Source: Staphylococcus chromogenes (GTDB lineage Bacteria > Bacillota > Bacilli > Staphylococcales > Staphylococcaceae). From it: DNA of 64,000 nucleotides. Positions 1 through 7,065 of the stretch are shown here, piece by piece. The first letter of the stretch is position 1, and each line of letters begins with the position of its first letter. Under the pieces are notes generated by a model. The model was not told the origin of the DNA. It did no database searches and was given only the letters and a program-made list of their open reading frames with translations. The position numbers were made by a program, and so were the translations under genes. The stretch is taken from the NCBI RefSeq assembly GCF_029024625.1, contig NZ_CP118953.1, positions 372,001 to 436,000 of the forward strand, written 5' to 3'.

Positions 1-288
1 TTATTTATCACCGCAACGATTACCGCATTGGTTGTCGTGACGGTTGGAACACTTCCCTTCCTTGGTCTCATCGTTCCGAATATTGTTTCAATGTTTAAGG
101 GAGATCATCTTAAAAATGCACTTCCTCATACGGCCATGTTAGGCGCTATGTTTGTGACGTTTTCTGATATCGTGGGCCGTGTCGTCGTTTATCCGTACGA
201 AATTAATATTGGACTGACCATTGGCATATTTGGCACAGTGATTTTTATTTTAATGCTGATGAAAGGACGTCGACATTATGCACAATAA
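1..288 (+). CDS. sstA: SstA iron-siderophore ABC permease, C-terminal part
   Basis: The reading frame is open from the first base, so only the last 95 residues are present. They hold hydrophobic membrane segments of a FecCD-type permease, including the GTLPFLGLIVPNI stretch that these permeases use next to the ATPase-contact loop. With SstB it forms the membrane channel for ferric siderophores or catechol-bound iron. The stop lies 11 bases inside the next gene, so the two are translationally coupled. The promoter and any Fur box would be outside the window. The assignment rests on the full sstABCD order that follows. Confidence 0.85.
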   Translation, partial: LFITATITALVVVTVGTLPFLGLIVPNIVSMFKGDHLKNALPHTAMLGAMFVTFSDIVGRVVVYPYEINIGLTIGIFGTVIFILMLMKGRRHYAQ

Positions 289-1237
289 GCCCTTAAAAAA
301 ACTCGTCATTTTAATGAGCGTGACTTTAATATTAGGTGCCCTGTATTTATTTGTAGGACTGGATTTTGAGATTTTTGAATATCAATTTAACAGTCGATTA
401 CGAAAACTGTGCCTCATGTTGCTTGTAGGTGCCGCCGTTGCAGCGTCGACTGTCATATTTCAAGCGATTACGGTCAACCGTTTGTTAACACCTTCAATTA
501 TGGGACTAGATGCCGTTTATTTATTTAGTAAAGTTCTCATTCTCTTTCTTTTTGGCACGAGCTCCATTTTCATTACCAATTTTTATCTTAACTTTACAGT
601 CACACTTGTGGTGATGGTTATTTTTGCATTGGTATTGTTTGAAGGGATTTTCAAATACGGTCAATTTTCGGTCTACTTTATTTTATTGATTGGCGTCATA
701 CTTGGCACATTTTTCAGAAGTATCACCGGATTTTTAGAATTGTTAATCAATCCAGAAGATTTCCTCGTTATTCAAAGTGCGATGTTCGCAAACTTTGACG
801 GGGCCAATACCACTCTAATGACAATCAGTGCCATTGTGCTCGCTGTATTACTTCTCATTACGGTGGTGATACTCCCGTATTTAGATGTCTTGTTACTCGG
901 ACGTGCACAAGCGATAAATTTAGGCGTGCATTATACGCAAATGACACGATGTTTATTAATCCTCGTTGCTTTAATGGTAGCCATTGCGACAGCACTTGTC
1001 GGGCCGATTACCTTTTTAGGTCTGCTTACCGTCAACTTGGCGCATGAACTTATCAAAAATTTTGAACATCGTTATATTTTACCTGCAACCTTATGTATCA
1101 GTTGGATCAGTTTATTTATTGCACAGTGGATTGTCGAAAATGTGTTTGAAGCGACAACACAAGTAAGTATTTTAATTAACCTTATTGGGGGAGTTTACTT
1201 CATTTATCTACTTATGAAAAGGAGGGAAGCGGCATGA
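278..1237 (+). CDS. sstB: SstB iron-siderophore ABC permease
   Basis: 319 aa, strongly hydrophobic, with about eight or nine predicted membrane segments; FecCD family. It is the second permease half of the Sst importer in the cytoplasmic membrane. The motif GPITFLGLLTVNLAHEL near residue 250 corresponds to the conserved FecCD loop that contacts the ATPase. It overlaps sstA by 11 bases, and its stop overlaps the sstC start by four (ATGA). The order permease-permease-ATPase-lipoprotein is that of staphylococcal sstABCD. Substrate is inferred from the family. Confidence 0.9.
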   Translation: MHNKPLKKLVILMSVTLILGALYLFVGLDFEIFEYQFNSRLRKLCLMLLVGAAVAASTVIFQAITVNRLLTPSIMGLDAVYLFSKVLILFLFGTSSIFITNFYLNFTVTLVVMVIFALVLFEGIFKYGQFSVYFILLIGVILGTFFRSITGFLELLINPEDFLVIQSAMFANFDGANTTLMTISAIVLAVLLLITVVILPYLDVLLLGRAQAINLGVHYTQMTRCLLILVALMVAIATALVGPITFLGLLTVNLAHELIKNFEHRYILPATLCISWISLFIAQWIVENVFEATTQVSILINLIGGVYFIYLLMKRREAA

Positions 1238-2037
1238 TTCGCATTGAACATTTAAATCAATTTATCGATGAAAAACAAATTTTGACAGATGTAAGTGTGG
1301 ATATACATAAAGGGCGCCTCACGTCCTTAATTGGGCCAAATGGTGCTGGTAAAAGTACATTATTGTCAGCTATGAGTCGCCTAAGAGTGTTTCAAGAGGG
1401 ACATGTGGAAATTGAAGGTACAGCACTTCAAGATTATACGACGCAAGCATTATCTAAAAAATTATCGATATTAAAACAGACGAATCATACGGAATTAAAT
1501 ATTACCGTCGAACAATTAGTCAATTTTGGTCGTTTTCCGTATTCTAAAGGCTATTTAAAAAAAGAAGATAAAATCAAAGTAAATGAAGCCATTGAACTTT
1601 TAAAGTTGGAAGACATTCGACATCGTTATTTAAAAACATTGTCAGGAGGTCAGCGCCAACGTGCCTATATCGCAATGACCATTGCACAAGATACAGAATA
1701 TATTCTTTTAGACGAACCGTTAAACAACTTAGATATGAAACATTCTGTTCAAATTATGCAAACCTTACGCGAACTCGCTGCGTTTCATGACAAAACCATC
1801 GTTGTAGTTTTACATGATATCAATTTTGCATCGGTCTATTCGGATGACATTGTGGCCTTAAAAGATGGAAAAGTCGTTAAAGCTGCACCTAAACAAGAAG
1901 TCATCTCACAAACCGTTTTAAAACAACTGTATGATATGGATGTCAAAATTGAAACCATTCGAGGTCAACAAATTTGTATTTATTTTGATGAGTTACCGTG
2001 TATGTACCACCAAATGGGACAAAAAACATTCGTTTAA
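1234..2037 (+). CDS. sstC: SstC iron-siderophore ABC transporter ATPase
   Basis: 267 aa, a complete ABC ATPase that powers the SstAB permease from the cytoplasmic side. Visible motifs: Walker A GPNGAGKST (residues 34-42), signature LSGGQ (136-140), Walker B ILLDE (157-161) and the switch histidine in VVVLHD (about 195). It starts inside the last codons of sstB. The ribosome binding site AAAGGAGG precedes the ATG within sstB. The C-terminal tail (MYHQMGQKTFV) is slightly longer than I would expect, but nothing suggests a frameshift. Confidence 0.92.
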   Translation: MIRIEHLNQFIDEKQILTDVSVDIHKGRLTSLIGPNGAGKSTLLSAMSRLRVFQEGHVEIEGTALQDYTTQALSKKLSILKQTNHTELNITVEQLVNFGRFPYSKGYLKKEDKIKVNEAIELLKLEDIRHRYLKTLSGGQRQRAYIAMTIAQDTEYILLDEPLNNLDMKHSVQIMQTLRELAAFHDKTIVVVLHDINFASVYSDDIVALKDGKVVKAAPKQEVISQTVLKQLYDMDVKIETIRGQQICIYFDELPCMYHQMGQKTFV

Positions 2038-2053
2038 TATTAGGAGGACCCCC

Positions 2054-3088
2054 ATGAAAAAACTTGGTTTATTATTAATGGTTGCACTTGCATTTGTTTT
2101 AGTCGCATGTGGCAACAAAGAAGAAAAAGCAGCTTCATCTAAGAAAAGTGATGCAAAAGAAATGATAGAAGTCAAAAATGATTTTAAACTGCGTGGTAAA
2201 GCAGAGGACGGTAGTGAAGATAAAGCCTATTCAGATACAGTAAAAGTTCCAAAAAATCCTGAAAAAGCAGTCGTTTTTGATTACGGCGCATTAAAAACAA
2301 TGGAAGAGATGGATCTTGAAAGTAAAGTGGCTGCATTACCAAAAGGTGAAAACAATGCGCAATTGCCTGAGTTTTTAGAGGATTTTAAATCTGATAAATA
2401 TCAAAATACAGGCTCATTAAAAGAAATTAACTTTGATGTTGTAGCCAAAGTCAAACCGGATGTCATTTTCTTATCAGCACGTACAGCAAATCAAAAGAAT
2501 TTAGATGAATTGAAAAAAGCAGCGCCAGATACACCTGTAGTTTACATGGGAGCAAAAAATGATCGTTTTGTAGAATCAATGAAAGAAGATACGGTGACAC
2601 TTGGTAAAATCTATGACAAAGAAAGTAAAGCAAAAGCATTAAACAAAGAATTAGATCAAAAAATCGCAGAAGTTAAAGCCAAAGCAGAAAAACTAAACGA
2701 GAAAGCAATGTACCTTCTTGTGAATGAAGGTGAATTATCAACATTTGGTGCAGGGGACCGTTTCGGTAATCTTGTGTTTGACACACTTGGATTCCAACCT
2801 GTAGATGAAAAAATTAAGAAAAGTAGTCATGGTCAAAACGTCACAAATGAATATGTTAGTGATAAAAATCCAGACATCATTTTTGCGATGGACCGTGGTA
2901 AAGCCATAGGTAAAAAATCAACAACACAACAAGTTTTAAGCAATGGTGTGATTAAAAACGTCAATGCGATTAAAAATGACAAAGTGTTAGAATTAGATCC
3001 GAAACTTTGGTACTTTGCTTCAGGTTCAACAACAACAACAATTGAACAAATTGAAGAAATTGAAGAAGGTTTAAAATTAGATAAATAA
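2054..3088 (+). CDS. sstD: SstD siderophore-binding lipoprotein
   Basis: 344 aa from the ATG at 2054, which sits behind a clear AGGAGG; the frame is open further upstream, but that stretch lies in sstC and has no ribosome binding site. The N-terminus is a lipoprotein signal with lipobox LVAC and Cys19 as the lipidated residue. The rest is a periplasmic-binding-protein fold of the FhuD/FepB class, with acidic and lysine-rich surface stretches. It captures the iron complex outside the membrane and hands it to SstAB. It is the last gene of the operon, followed by a strong hairpin terminator. Confidence 0.92.
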   Translation: MKKLGLLLMVALAFVLVACGNKEEKAASSKKSDAKEMIEVKNDFKLRGKAEDGSEDKAYSDTVKVPKNPEKAVVFDYGALKTMEEMDLESKVAALPKGENNAQLPEFLEDFKSDKYQNTGSLKEINFDVVAKVKPDVIFLSARTANQKNLDELKKAAPDTPVVYMGAKNDRFVESMKEDTVTLGKIYDKESKAKALNKELDQKIAEVKAKAEKLNEKAMYLLVNEGELSTFGAGDRFGNLVFDTLGFQPVDEKIKKSSHGQNVTNEYVSDKNPDIIFAMDRGKAIGKKSTTQQVLSNGVIKNVNAIKNDKVLELDPKLWYFASGSTTTTIEQIEEIEEGLKLDK

Positions 3089-3134
3089 ACAACACTTCAA
3101 AAATAGGTAGAAAAGTCGCGATATTGAGAAATCG

Positions 3135-3182
3135 AAAAGCCATCGAAATTTATCTTTTAATAAATTTTCGATGGCTTTTTTG
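3135..3182. terminator. Bidirectional hairpin terminator after sstD
   Basis: Stem AAGCCATCGAAA...TTTTCGATGGCTT with a short loop, followed by a T-run on the plus strand. On the minus strand it is the first hairpin after the small ORF at 3188-3256, so it probably ends that transcript too. It belongs to a family of look-alike hairpins in this window (see findings). Confidence 0.85.
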
Positions 3183-3187
3183 TAGGA

Positions 3188-3256
3188 TTAACTAAAGAAT
3201 ACGTTTTTGATTACGCGGAAAAATGATACGATGAGTTGAAAAACGTCTGCTGTCAT
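3188..3256 (-). CDS. Small amphipathic PSM/delta-lysin-like peptide (22 aa)
   Basis: A 22-codon ORF beginning MTADVFQLIV and ending in KNVFFS. A perfect GGAGG (3265-3269) lies eight bases before the ATG. The polar residues D4, Q7, S11, R14, N18 and S22 fall every 3-4 positions between V, I, L and F, so a helix would have one narrow polar face. There is no signal peptide, as is usual for phenol-soluble modulins, which leave through a dedicated ABC exporter. The MTAD start resembles delta-lysins of coagulase-negative staphylococci. It follows the lipase stop by 26 bases on the same strand and ends at a terminator. Assignment to the PSM class is inference from shape and context. Confidence 0.68.
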   Translation of the reverse strand: MTADVFQLIVSFFRVIKNVFFS

Positions 3257-3282
3257 GGGTTTTGCCTCCAATCTTATGGATT

Positions 3283-4608
3283 TTATTTAGATGAAGTTAA
3301 GGATTCGCTTTGAACTAAATCATCGGCCAATTGATGCCAAAACTGTTGTAATTCTGCGCGTGTACGTTTTGTATCCGTACTGTCTTGACCTACAAAGTCA
3401 ACGTGATCCCAATCATGTTTTGTAGGTGTCACTTGCCATACACCTTTTTGATTTTTATCTGTTGCTGGTGTGAATGCTTCATTAAATGGATGTTGTGAAG
3501 AAATAACAGAAACGAGACCGTCATTTTCACGCCATTCTTTTTCAGTCGCTTTACCAATTAAATTACCAGTCGCTGTGAACGGGAAGAACATGTTGTAATC
3601 TGATTTTTGTTTACCACCAATTGAAGCATGTGTCGCTTCGCCTGTGTATGTTTTATAGACGATATTCGGATTGACCGTTGTTTTACGATTTAAATCTGTC
3701 GCACCATCACGTGTTAAATCGTTAAATCCGTTGTCTTTTGATTTCCATAATTTAGAGTTTTGCACCCGTTTCACATAGTCAGCATAAGATTCATTCGGTT
3801 GTTGTTTTAAGCCCCAATGCGCAAGGCCAAAGTCGACTCTTGAATCTTTATTACCAAATTGTTTCGCGACATCAAAGACAAGTTGACGCACAATCGGTTC
3901 ATTGCCGGCTAAGTCAGAAGCGTGCGTTCCGTTATGAGGTGTTCCTAATGTCGTGATGGAGGAGACCATATTGTCATGTCCGCCTTTAAATAATGGAGAG
4001 ATGTCGCCTCCGTGTTCTTTTTGGTAAGCAACTTCTTCGGGACTACCATTTTTGAGTAATTCTTCTAATTGACGGATGGTTTGCCCCCCCATACTGTGAC
4101 CGACAAGATGTACTTTTTTACCAGGTTGCCACTCTTTATAAACCCCTTCGTATGTTTTACCATAACGCTCGTGACCATATTTAGCAGCATGTGCTGCTCC
4201 GTAATCGACACGACCGCCCTTAAGGTAATAGTACAATTCAACGGCACGATCATAGTTACTACCAAAAGCACTGATACTTGCTTCATAAGATTCATAACCG
4301 TTTTCTTCTAAATCTTGGCGAATATTCATTTTATCGCCACCCCAATAGTGAGAAAGCATGGCAGGGTTAATGTCATCTGTAAAGCCGTTAAAGCCGTGGA
4401 CTAAAATAATGGGATCATGGTTTTTAGCAGAATCTTTATTTAAAGTGGGTGTATTCTGTTGATTTTGATTATGTAAGGTCGTATTAGGTTGTGGAGCAGG
4501 TTCTGCTGCTTGTGCTGTGCTTACCCCTACAAATAATGATTCCGTGATTAAAAGTGCTGAAGCTATTACACTAAAATGTTTAAATTGCCTCGTTTTAATT
4601 TTTCTCAT
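3283..4608 (-). CDS. Secreted triacylglycerol lipase, short form
   Basis: 441 aa. Signal peptide with AQA cleavage near residue 34, a short polar linker (about 35-63), then an alpha/beta-hydrolase of the staphylococcal/Geobacillus lipase family (I.5/I.6). Visible: oxyanion loop ILVHGFNG (68-75), nucleophile S172 in GHSMGG, Asp in ATDLNRK, His in DWDHVDF, and the conserved WGG (89-91) and HWG stretches near the family metal site. It releases fatty acids from host lipids outside the cell. The classical staphylococcal lipases carry a propeptide of about 200 residues and are 640-690 aa; this one lacks it. It lies between two PSM-like micro-ORFs on the same strand. AGGGGG precedes the ATG. Confidence 0.9.
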   Translation of the reverse strand: MRKIKTRQFKHFSVIASALLITESLFVGVSTAQAAEPAPQPNTTLHNQNQQNTPTLNKDSAKNHDPIILVHGFNGFTDDINPAMLSHYWGGDKMNIRQDLEENGYESYEASISAFGSNYDRAVELYYYLKGGRVDYGAAHAAKYGHERYGKTYEGVYKEWQPGKKVHLVGHSMGGQTIRQLEELLKNGSPEEVAYQKEHGGDISPLFKGGHDNMVSSITTLGTPHNGTHASDLAGNEPIVRQLVFDVAKQFGNKDSRVDFGLAHWGLKQQPNESYADYVKRVQNSKLWKSKDNGFNDLTRDGATDLNRKTTVNPNIVYKTYTGEATHASIGGKQKSDYNMFFPFTATGNLIGKATEKEWRENDGLVSVISSQHPFNEAFTPATDKNQKGVWQVTPTKHDWDHVDFVGQDSTDTKRTRAELQQFWHQLADDLVQSESLTSSK

Positions 4609-4632
4609 CGAATGCCCCCTAATTAGATAAGT

Positions 4633-4707
4633 TTAGATGAAGATGTTAATTAACAATCTAGGGATAAAACCAAAAACCTTACTGATAATCGCTTTGAACT
4701 GTTCCAT
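4633..4707 (-). CDS. Small amphipathic PSM-like peptide (24 aa), first gene of lipase operon
   Basis: A 24-codon ORF beginning MEQFKAIISKVFGF and ending LINIFI. GGAGG (4718-4722) lies ten bases before the ATG. Charged and small residues (E2, K5, S9, K10, G13, R17, N21) line one side of a predicted helix and the rest is I, L, V and F; net charge is about +2. There is no signal peptide. A proline at residue 16 would kink the helix. It starts the lipase transcript, 24 bases before the lipase ATG, with a promoter at 4825-4853. Length, charge and amphipathicity fit alpha-type PSMs; no sequence family can be proven by eye. Confidence 0.66.
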   Translation of the reverse strand: MEQFKAIISKVFGFIPRLLINIFI

Positions 4708-4737
4708 AATAAATACACCTCCTCTCTTCATCGGAAA

Positions 4738-4751
4738 AGAAAGCGCTTCCG
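4738..4751. promoter_or_regulatory. Candidate cre (CcpA) site in lipase operon leader
   Basis: AGAAAGCGCTTCCG agrees with the cre consensus TGWAAGCGYTWNCA at all but the two outermost positions. It lies between the predicted promoter and the first ORF of the PSM/lipase operon, where CcpA would act as a roadblock under good carbon supply. The site is a near-palindrome, so orientation is not defined. Confidence 0.5.
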
Positions 4752-4824
4752 AGAGTTTATAAAAAAAATCCCTGGTGCTAATCTAGAAAATAAACAAAAT
4801 ATAAAAAACTTTTTTGTGTGTATT

Positions 4825-4853
4825 ACAATAACTTAATTTCACAATTCTGTCAA
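4825..4853 (-). promoter_or_regulatory. Predicted promoter of the PSM-lipase-PSM operon
   Basis: TTGACA (4848-4853) and TATTGT (4825-4830), separated by 17 bases, read on the minus strand. The start of transcription would fall near 4818, giving a leader of about 110 bases that contains the cre-like site. The -10 is imperfect (4 of 6), compatible with a promoter that needs an activator. Confidence 0.55.
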
Positions 4854-4971
4854 TATTACCATTAAATTTAAAAGTTAATAACAAATCATACTGATATATG
4901 TAGATTGTCGATATATAGTGATTCCAAGATATAATATATACTATTTTACATAAAATATATAAAAATTTAAC

Positions 4972-5009
4972 AAAAATAAAAACCACCAAATTGAATAAAT
5001 TTGGTGGAT
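4972..5009 (-). terminator. Terminator of the MarR-family gene
   Basis: Stem CCACCAAATT...AATTTGGTGG (4983-5009) followed on the minus strand by a T-rich tail; it lies 11 bases after the stop of the MarR gene. Confidence 0.8.
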
Positions 5010-5020
5010 ATTAGTATGGT

Positions 5021-5452
5021 TTATTCAAAGTTATTCTTAATAAAGCGCTCTAAAATAGAGATAAGTTGCTCCATATCATCGCCTTCGAAATTTAATTCTT
5101 TATAAACTTCTTCAGTGACTTCATGTAGATAATGTTGGACTTTTAGTCCTTCATTTGTTAATGAGATGTTAAGATTTCGTTCGTCATCTTCATCGCGTAC
5201 TTTTTGGACTAATCCTTTCTGATCTAACTTTTTTATCAGTGGGGTTAAAGTACCAGAATTTAAATAGATACGATTTCCTAAAGTTTTAATATTAACGACT
5301 TCATCAGGTTGTATTGATTTTAAAGTAATATAAGATGTGTAGGTCAAATCGTATGACTTTAAATGTGTCGCATATTTTTTGATAACTTCTTTGGATGCAA
5401 CATAAAATAAGAAACACAGTTCGCTTTTTAAGTCATCGTGTTTTAATGTCAT
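5021..5452 (-). CDS. SarZ/OhrR-like MarR-family redox regulator
   Basis: 143 aa winged-helix dimeric regulator. Cys13 in ELCFLFYVASKEVIKKY occupies the place of the single redox-sensing cysteine of MgrA, SarZ and OhrR. The recognition region SGTLTPLIKKLDQKGLV and wing motif DEDDERNLNISLT are typical of this subfamily, and the protein looks most like SarZ overall. Oxidation of the cysteine is expected to release DNA. It is divergent from a nitroreductase, so it probably controls that gene and itself. A TG-extended -10 (TATACT, 5481-5486) lies upstream. I did not name it sarZ because a second copy elsewhere in the genome cannot be excluded. Confidence 0.85.
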   Translation of the reverse strand: MTLKHDDLKSELCFLFYVASKEVIKKYATHLKSYDLTYTSYITLKSIQPDEVVNIKTLGNRIYLNSGTLTPLIKKLDQKGLVQKVRDEDDERNLNISLTNEGLKVQHYLHEVTEEVYKELNFEGDDMEQLISILERFIKNNFE

Positions 5453-5480
5453 TTTTTGGCCTCCTTGCGCTCTTTGTAAT

Positions 5481-5559
5481 AGTATAACACTTTTTTCTTG
5501 ATAGACGTGAAATCGTTACATATAATTGAATTGAACTTAATTTAATTTGGTTTTAATCT
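5481..5559. promoter_or_regulatory. Divergent promoter region, MarR gene / nitroreductase
   Basis: Rightward: TTGAAC (5531-5536), 17-base spacer, TAATCT (5554-5559). Leftward: extended -10 TGTTATACT (-10 at 5481-5486 on the minus strand). AATTGAATT and the AT-rich repeats around 5524-5550 overlap the rightward -35 and are plausible MarR operator sites. Confidence 0.5.
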
Positions 5560-5588
5560 AATTATAATAAAGGATGTGTAGCGTAGAA

Positions 5589-6209
5589 ATGAAAGAATTT
5601 AAAGAAGTTTTAGAAAGTCGACGCTCAGTAAAACAGTATGATCCGAATGTGAAAATTCCCCGTGAAGAAATGAAAGAAATGATAGAGTTAACAACAAAAG
5701 CACCGTCTTCTGTTAATATGCAACCTTGGCGCTTTGTAGTTGTGGATACACCCGAAGGGAAAGAGACCTTACAACCTTTAGTTCAGTTTAATACGCGTCA
5801 AAACGAAAGCTCTGCGGCGATGATCGTTATTTTTGGCGATATGAAAAACTATGAATATGCGGATAAAATCTATGACGAAGCCGTAGAACGTGGATATATG
5901 CCGAAAGAAGTTAAAGATGTTCAAGTGGCTAAATTTGTAGAAATGTATGAAGCGTTAGATCGTCCAAGTATGAATGATATTGTCAAAATAGATAGTAGTT
6001 TAGCCGCAATGCAGTTCATGCTTGTTGCTCGTTATTACGGTTACGACACAAACCCTATCGGTGGCTTTGACAAAGAGAATATTTCAGAAGCTTTAGGGCT
6101 TGATCCAGAACGTTATGTACCAGTAATGATGATTGCAGTTGGTAAAGCCGCAGTAGAAGGACACCAATCTGTACGTTTACCTTTAGATGATGTCTTGTCA
6201 TTCCGATAA
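5589..6209 (+). CDS. NAD(P)H nitroreductase family protein
   Basis: 206 aa from the ATG at 5589 (MKEFKEVLESRR). An in-frame ATG at 5574 overlaps the only AGG, so the later start is preferred although its spacing of about 15 bases is long. The N-terminal SRRSVKQYDP and the APSSVNMQPWRF stretch are FMN-phosphate and FMN-ring contacts of the nitroreductase fold; GGFDKENISEALGL is the usual C-terminal FMN motif. Such enzymes are FMN dimers that reduce nitro compounds, quinones or flavins with NAD(P)H. Pairing with a thiol-based MarR regulator suggests a role in quinone or electrophile stress; the true substrate is unknown. Confidence 0.85.
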   Translation: MKEFKEVLESRRSVKQYDPNVKIPREEMKEMIELTTKAPSSVNMQPWRFVVVDTPEGKETLQPLVQFNTRQNESSAAMIVIFGDMKNYEYADKIYDEAVERGYMPKEVKDVQVAKFVEMYEALDRPSMNDIVKIDSSLAAMQFMLVARYYGYDTNPIGGFDKENISEALGLDPERYVPVMMIAVGKAAVEGHQSVRLPLDDVLSFR

Positions 6210-6235
6210 AATATATTTTTAATTCAATATAAATA

Positions 6236-6310
6236 TTTCACCTCGTATAACTATCATATTTTTAGCCAAAGTAGTACATTATTAATGTAGATAGAAAGTA
6301 CGAGGTGAAA
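6236..6310 (+). promoter_or_regulatory. 12-bp inverted repeat covering the relP ribosome binding site
   Basis: TTTCACCTCGTA (6236-6247) is the exact reverse complement of TACGAGGTGAAA (6299-6310), which contains the GAGGTG ribosome binding site of relP. In RNA the two would pair over 12 bases and hide the site; the loop is 51 bases and contains a 15-base perfect palindrome (6275-6289). Whether transcription begins upstream of 6236 is not shown by the sequence. Confidence 0.6.
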
Positions 6311-6312
6311 GT

Positions 6313-7026
6313 ATGTTTGTAGAAAAAAATGTACCGATCAATATAGAGAACTTAAAAAGTGAAATTGCATCTTATACGAAAAAAGCCGTGCAATCTGAAG
6401 ATAATTTAGAAGAAGTTGTTCAGTTTATTAAGTTAGAACATATATATAGCGCAGCACTTGAAGAAATAAGCACGAAATTGCATATTTTAGACCAAGATTT
6501 CCAATTGAAAAATGCGCACAATCCAATTCATCATATGGAAAGACGTGTTAAAAAAATTCCAAGTTTACTTCAAAAGCTTGAACGTAAAGGATTTGAAGTG
6601 TCAGCAGCATCTGCACAATCTAACATCATGGATATCGCGGGTATCCGCGTCGTATGCAATTATATGAGTGACATTTACAATGTTGAACAACTGTTGTTAC
6701 AACAATCAGATATTAAATTACTAAAGCGTAAAGATTACATTCAATATCCAAAATCGAATGGCTATAAAAGTCTACATATCGTGGTTTCGGTTCCTGTATT
6801 TCTTACAGATGGGACGATTGAAGCTCCTGTTGAAATTCAATTACGGACGATAGGCATGGATATGTGGGCGAGCTTAGAACATCAATTGCATTATAAATCG
6901 ACCAACGGAGATAGTGAGAGCTATCGTCAAACATTAACCGAATGTGCCCTTGAAATAGGGGATGTTGAACGCAAAATGGAACGTATCCATCAAAACTTAC
7001 AACAAGATCAATTGAATCAACGTTAA
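6313..7026 (+). CDS. relP: RelP small alarmone synthetase, (p)ppGpp synthesis
   Basis: 237 aa, single-domain RelA/SpoT synthetase without hydrolase, TGS or ACT domains, the usual length for small alarmone synthetases (about 210-235). Motifs: [17 protein letters not shown] (77-93, substrate-binding basic helix), [11 protein letters not shown] (107-117), [10 protein letters not shown] (149-158) and [20 protein letters not shown] (172-191) with catalytic E174. It transfers pyrophosphate from ATP to GDP or GTP. It resembles S. aureus RelP more than RelQ in the QFIKLEHIY and KDYI stretches. RelP is induced by cell-wall stress in S. aureus. The GAGGTG before the ATG is part of an inverted repeat that could control translation. 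Confidence 0.93.
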   Translation: MFVEKNVPINIENLKSEIASYTKKAVQSEDNLEEVVQFIKLEHIYSAALEEISTKLHILDQDFQLKNAHNPIHHMERRVKKIPSLLQKLERKGFEVSAASAQSNIMDIAGIRVVCNYMSDIYNVEQLLLQQSDIKLLKRKDYIQYPKSNGYKSLHIVVSVPVFLTDGTIEAPVEIQLRTIGMDMWASLEHQLHYKSTNGDSESYRQTLTECALEIGDVERKMERIHQNLQQDQLNQR

Positions 7027-7065
7027 AAAGCGTGTCCTTCCTAAAAAAAGGAGGACACGCTTTTT
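7025..7065. terminator. Bidirectional terminator between relP and M23 peptidase
   Basis: Long stem AAAAAGCGTGTCC...GGACACGCTTTTT with a small loop; T-runs on both strands. It serves relP from the left and the minus-strand peptidase, whose stop codon lies at its right edge. Confidence 0.88.

Noticed and set aside
2054-3088. Longer sstD start at 1931
   Set aside because: The extra N-terminus lies inside sstC, has no ribosome binding site and would place the lipoprotein signal internally.
4783-4989. 68-codon minus-strand frame upstream of the PSM/lipase operon
   Set aside because: Very AT-rich, Ile/Tyr/Phe composition, no ribosome binding site, and it covers the predicted operon promoter.
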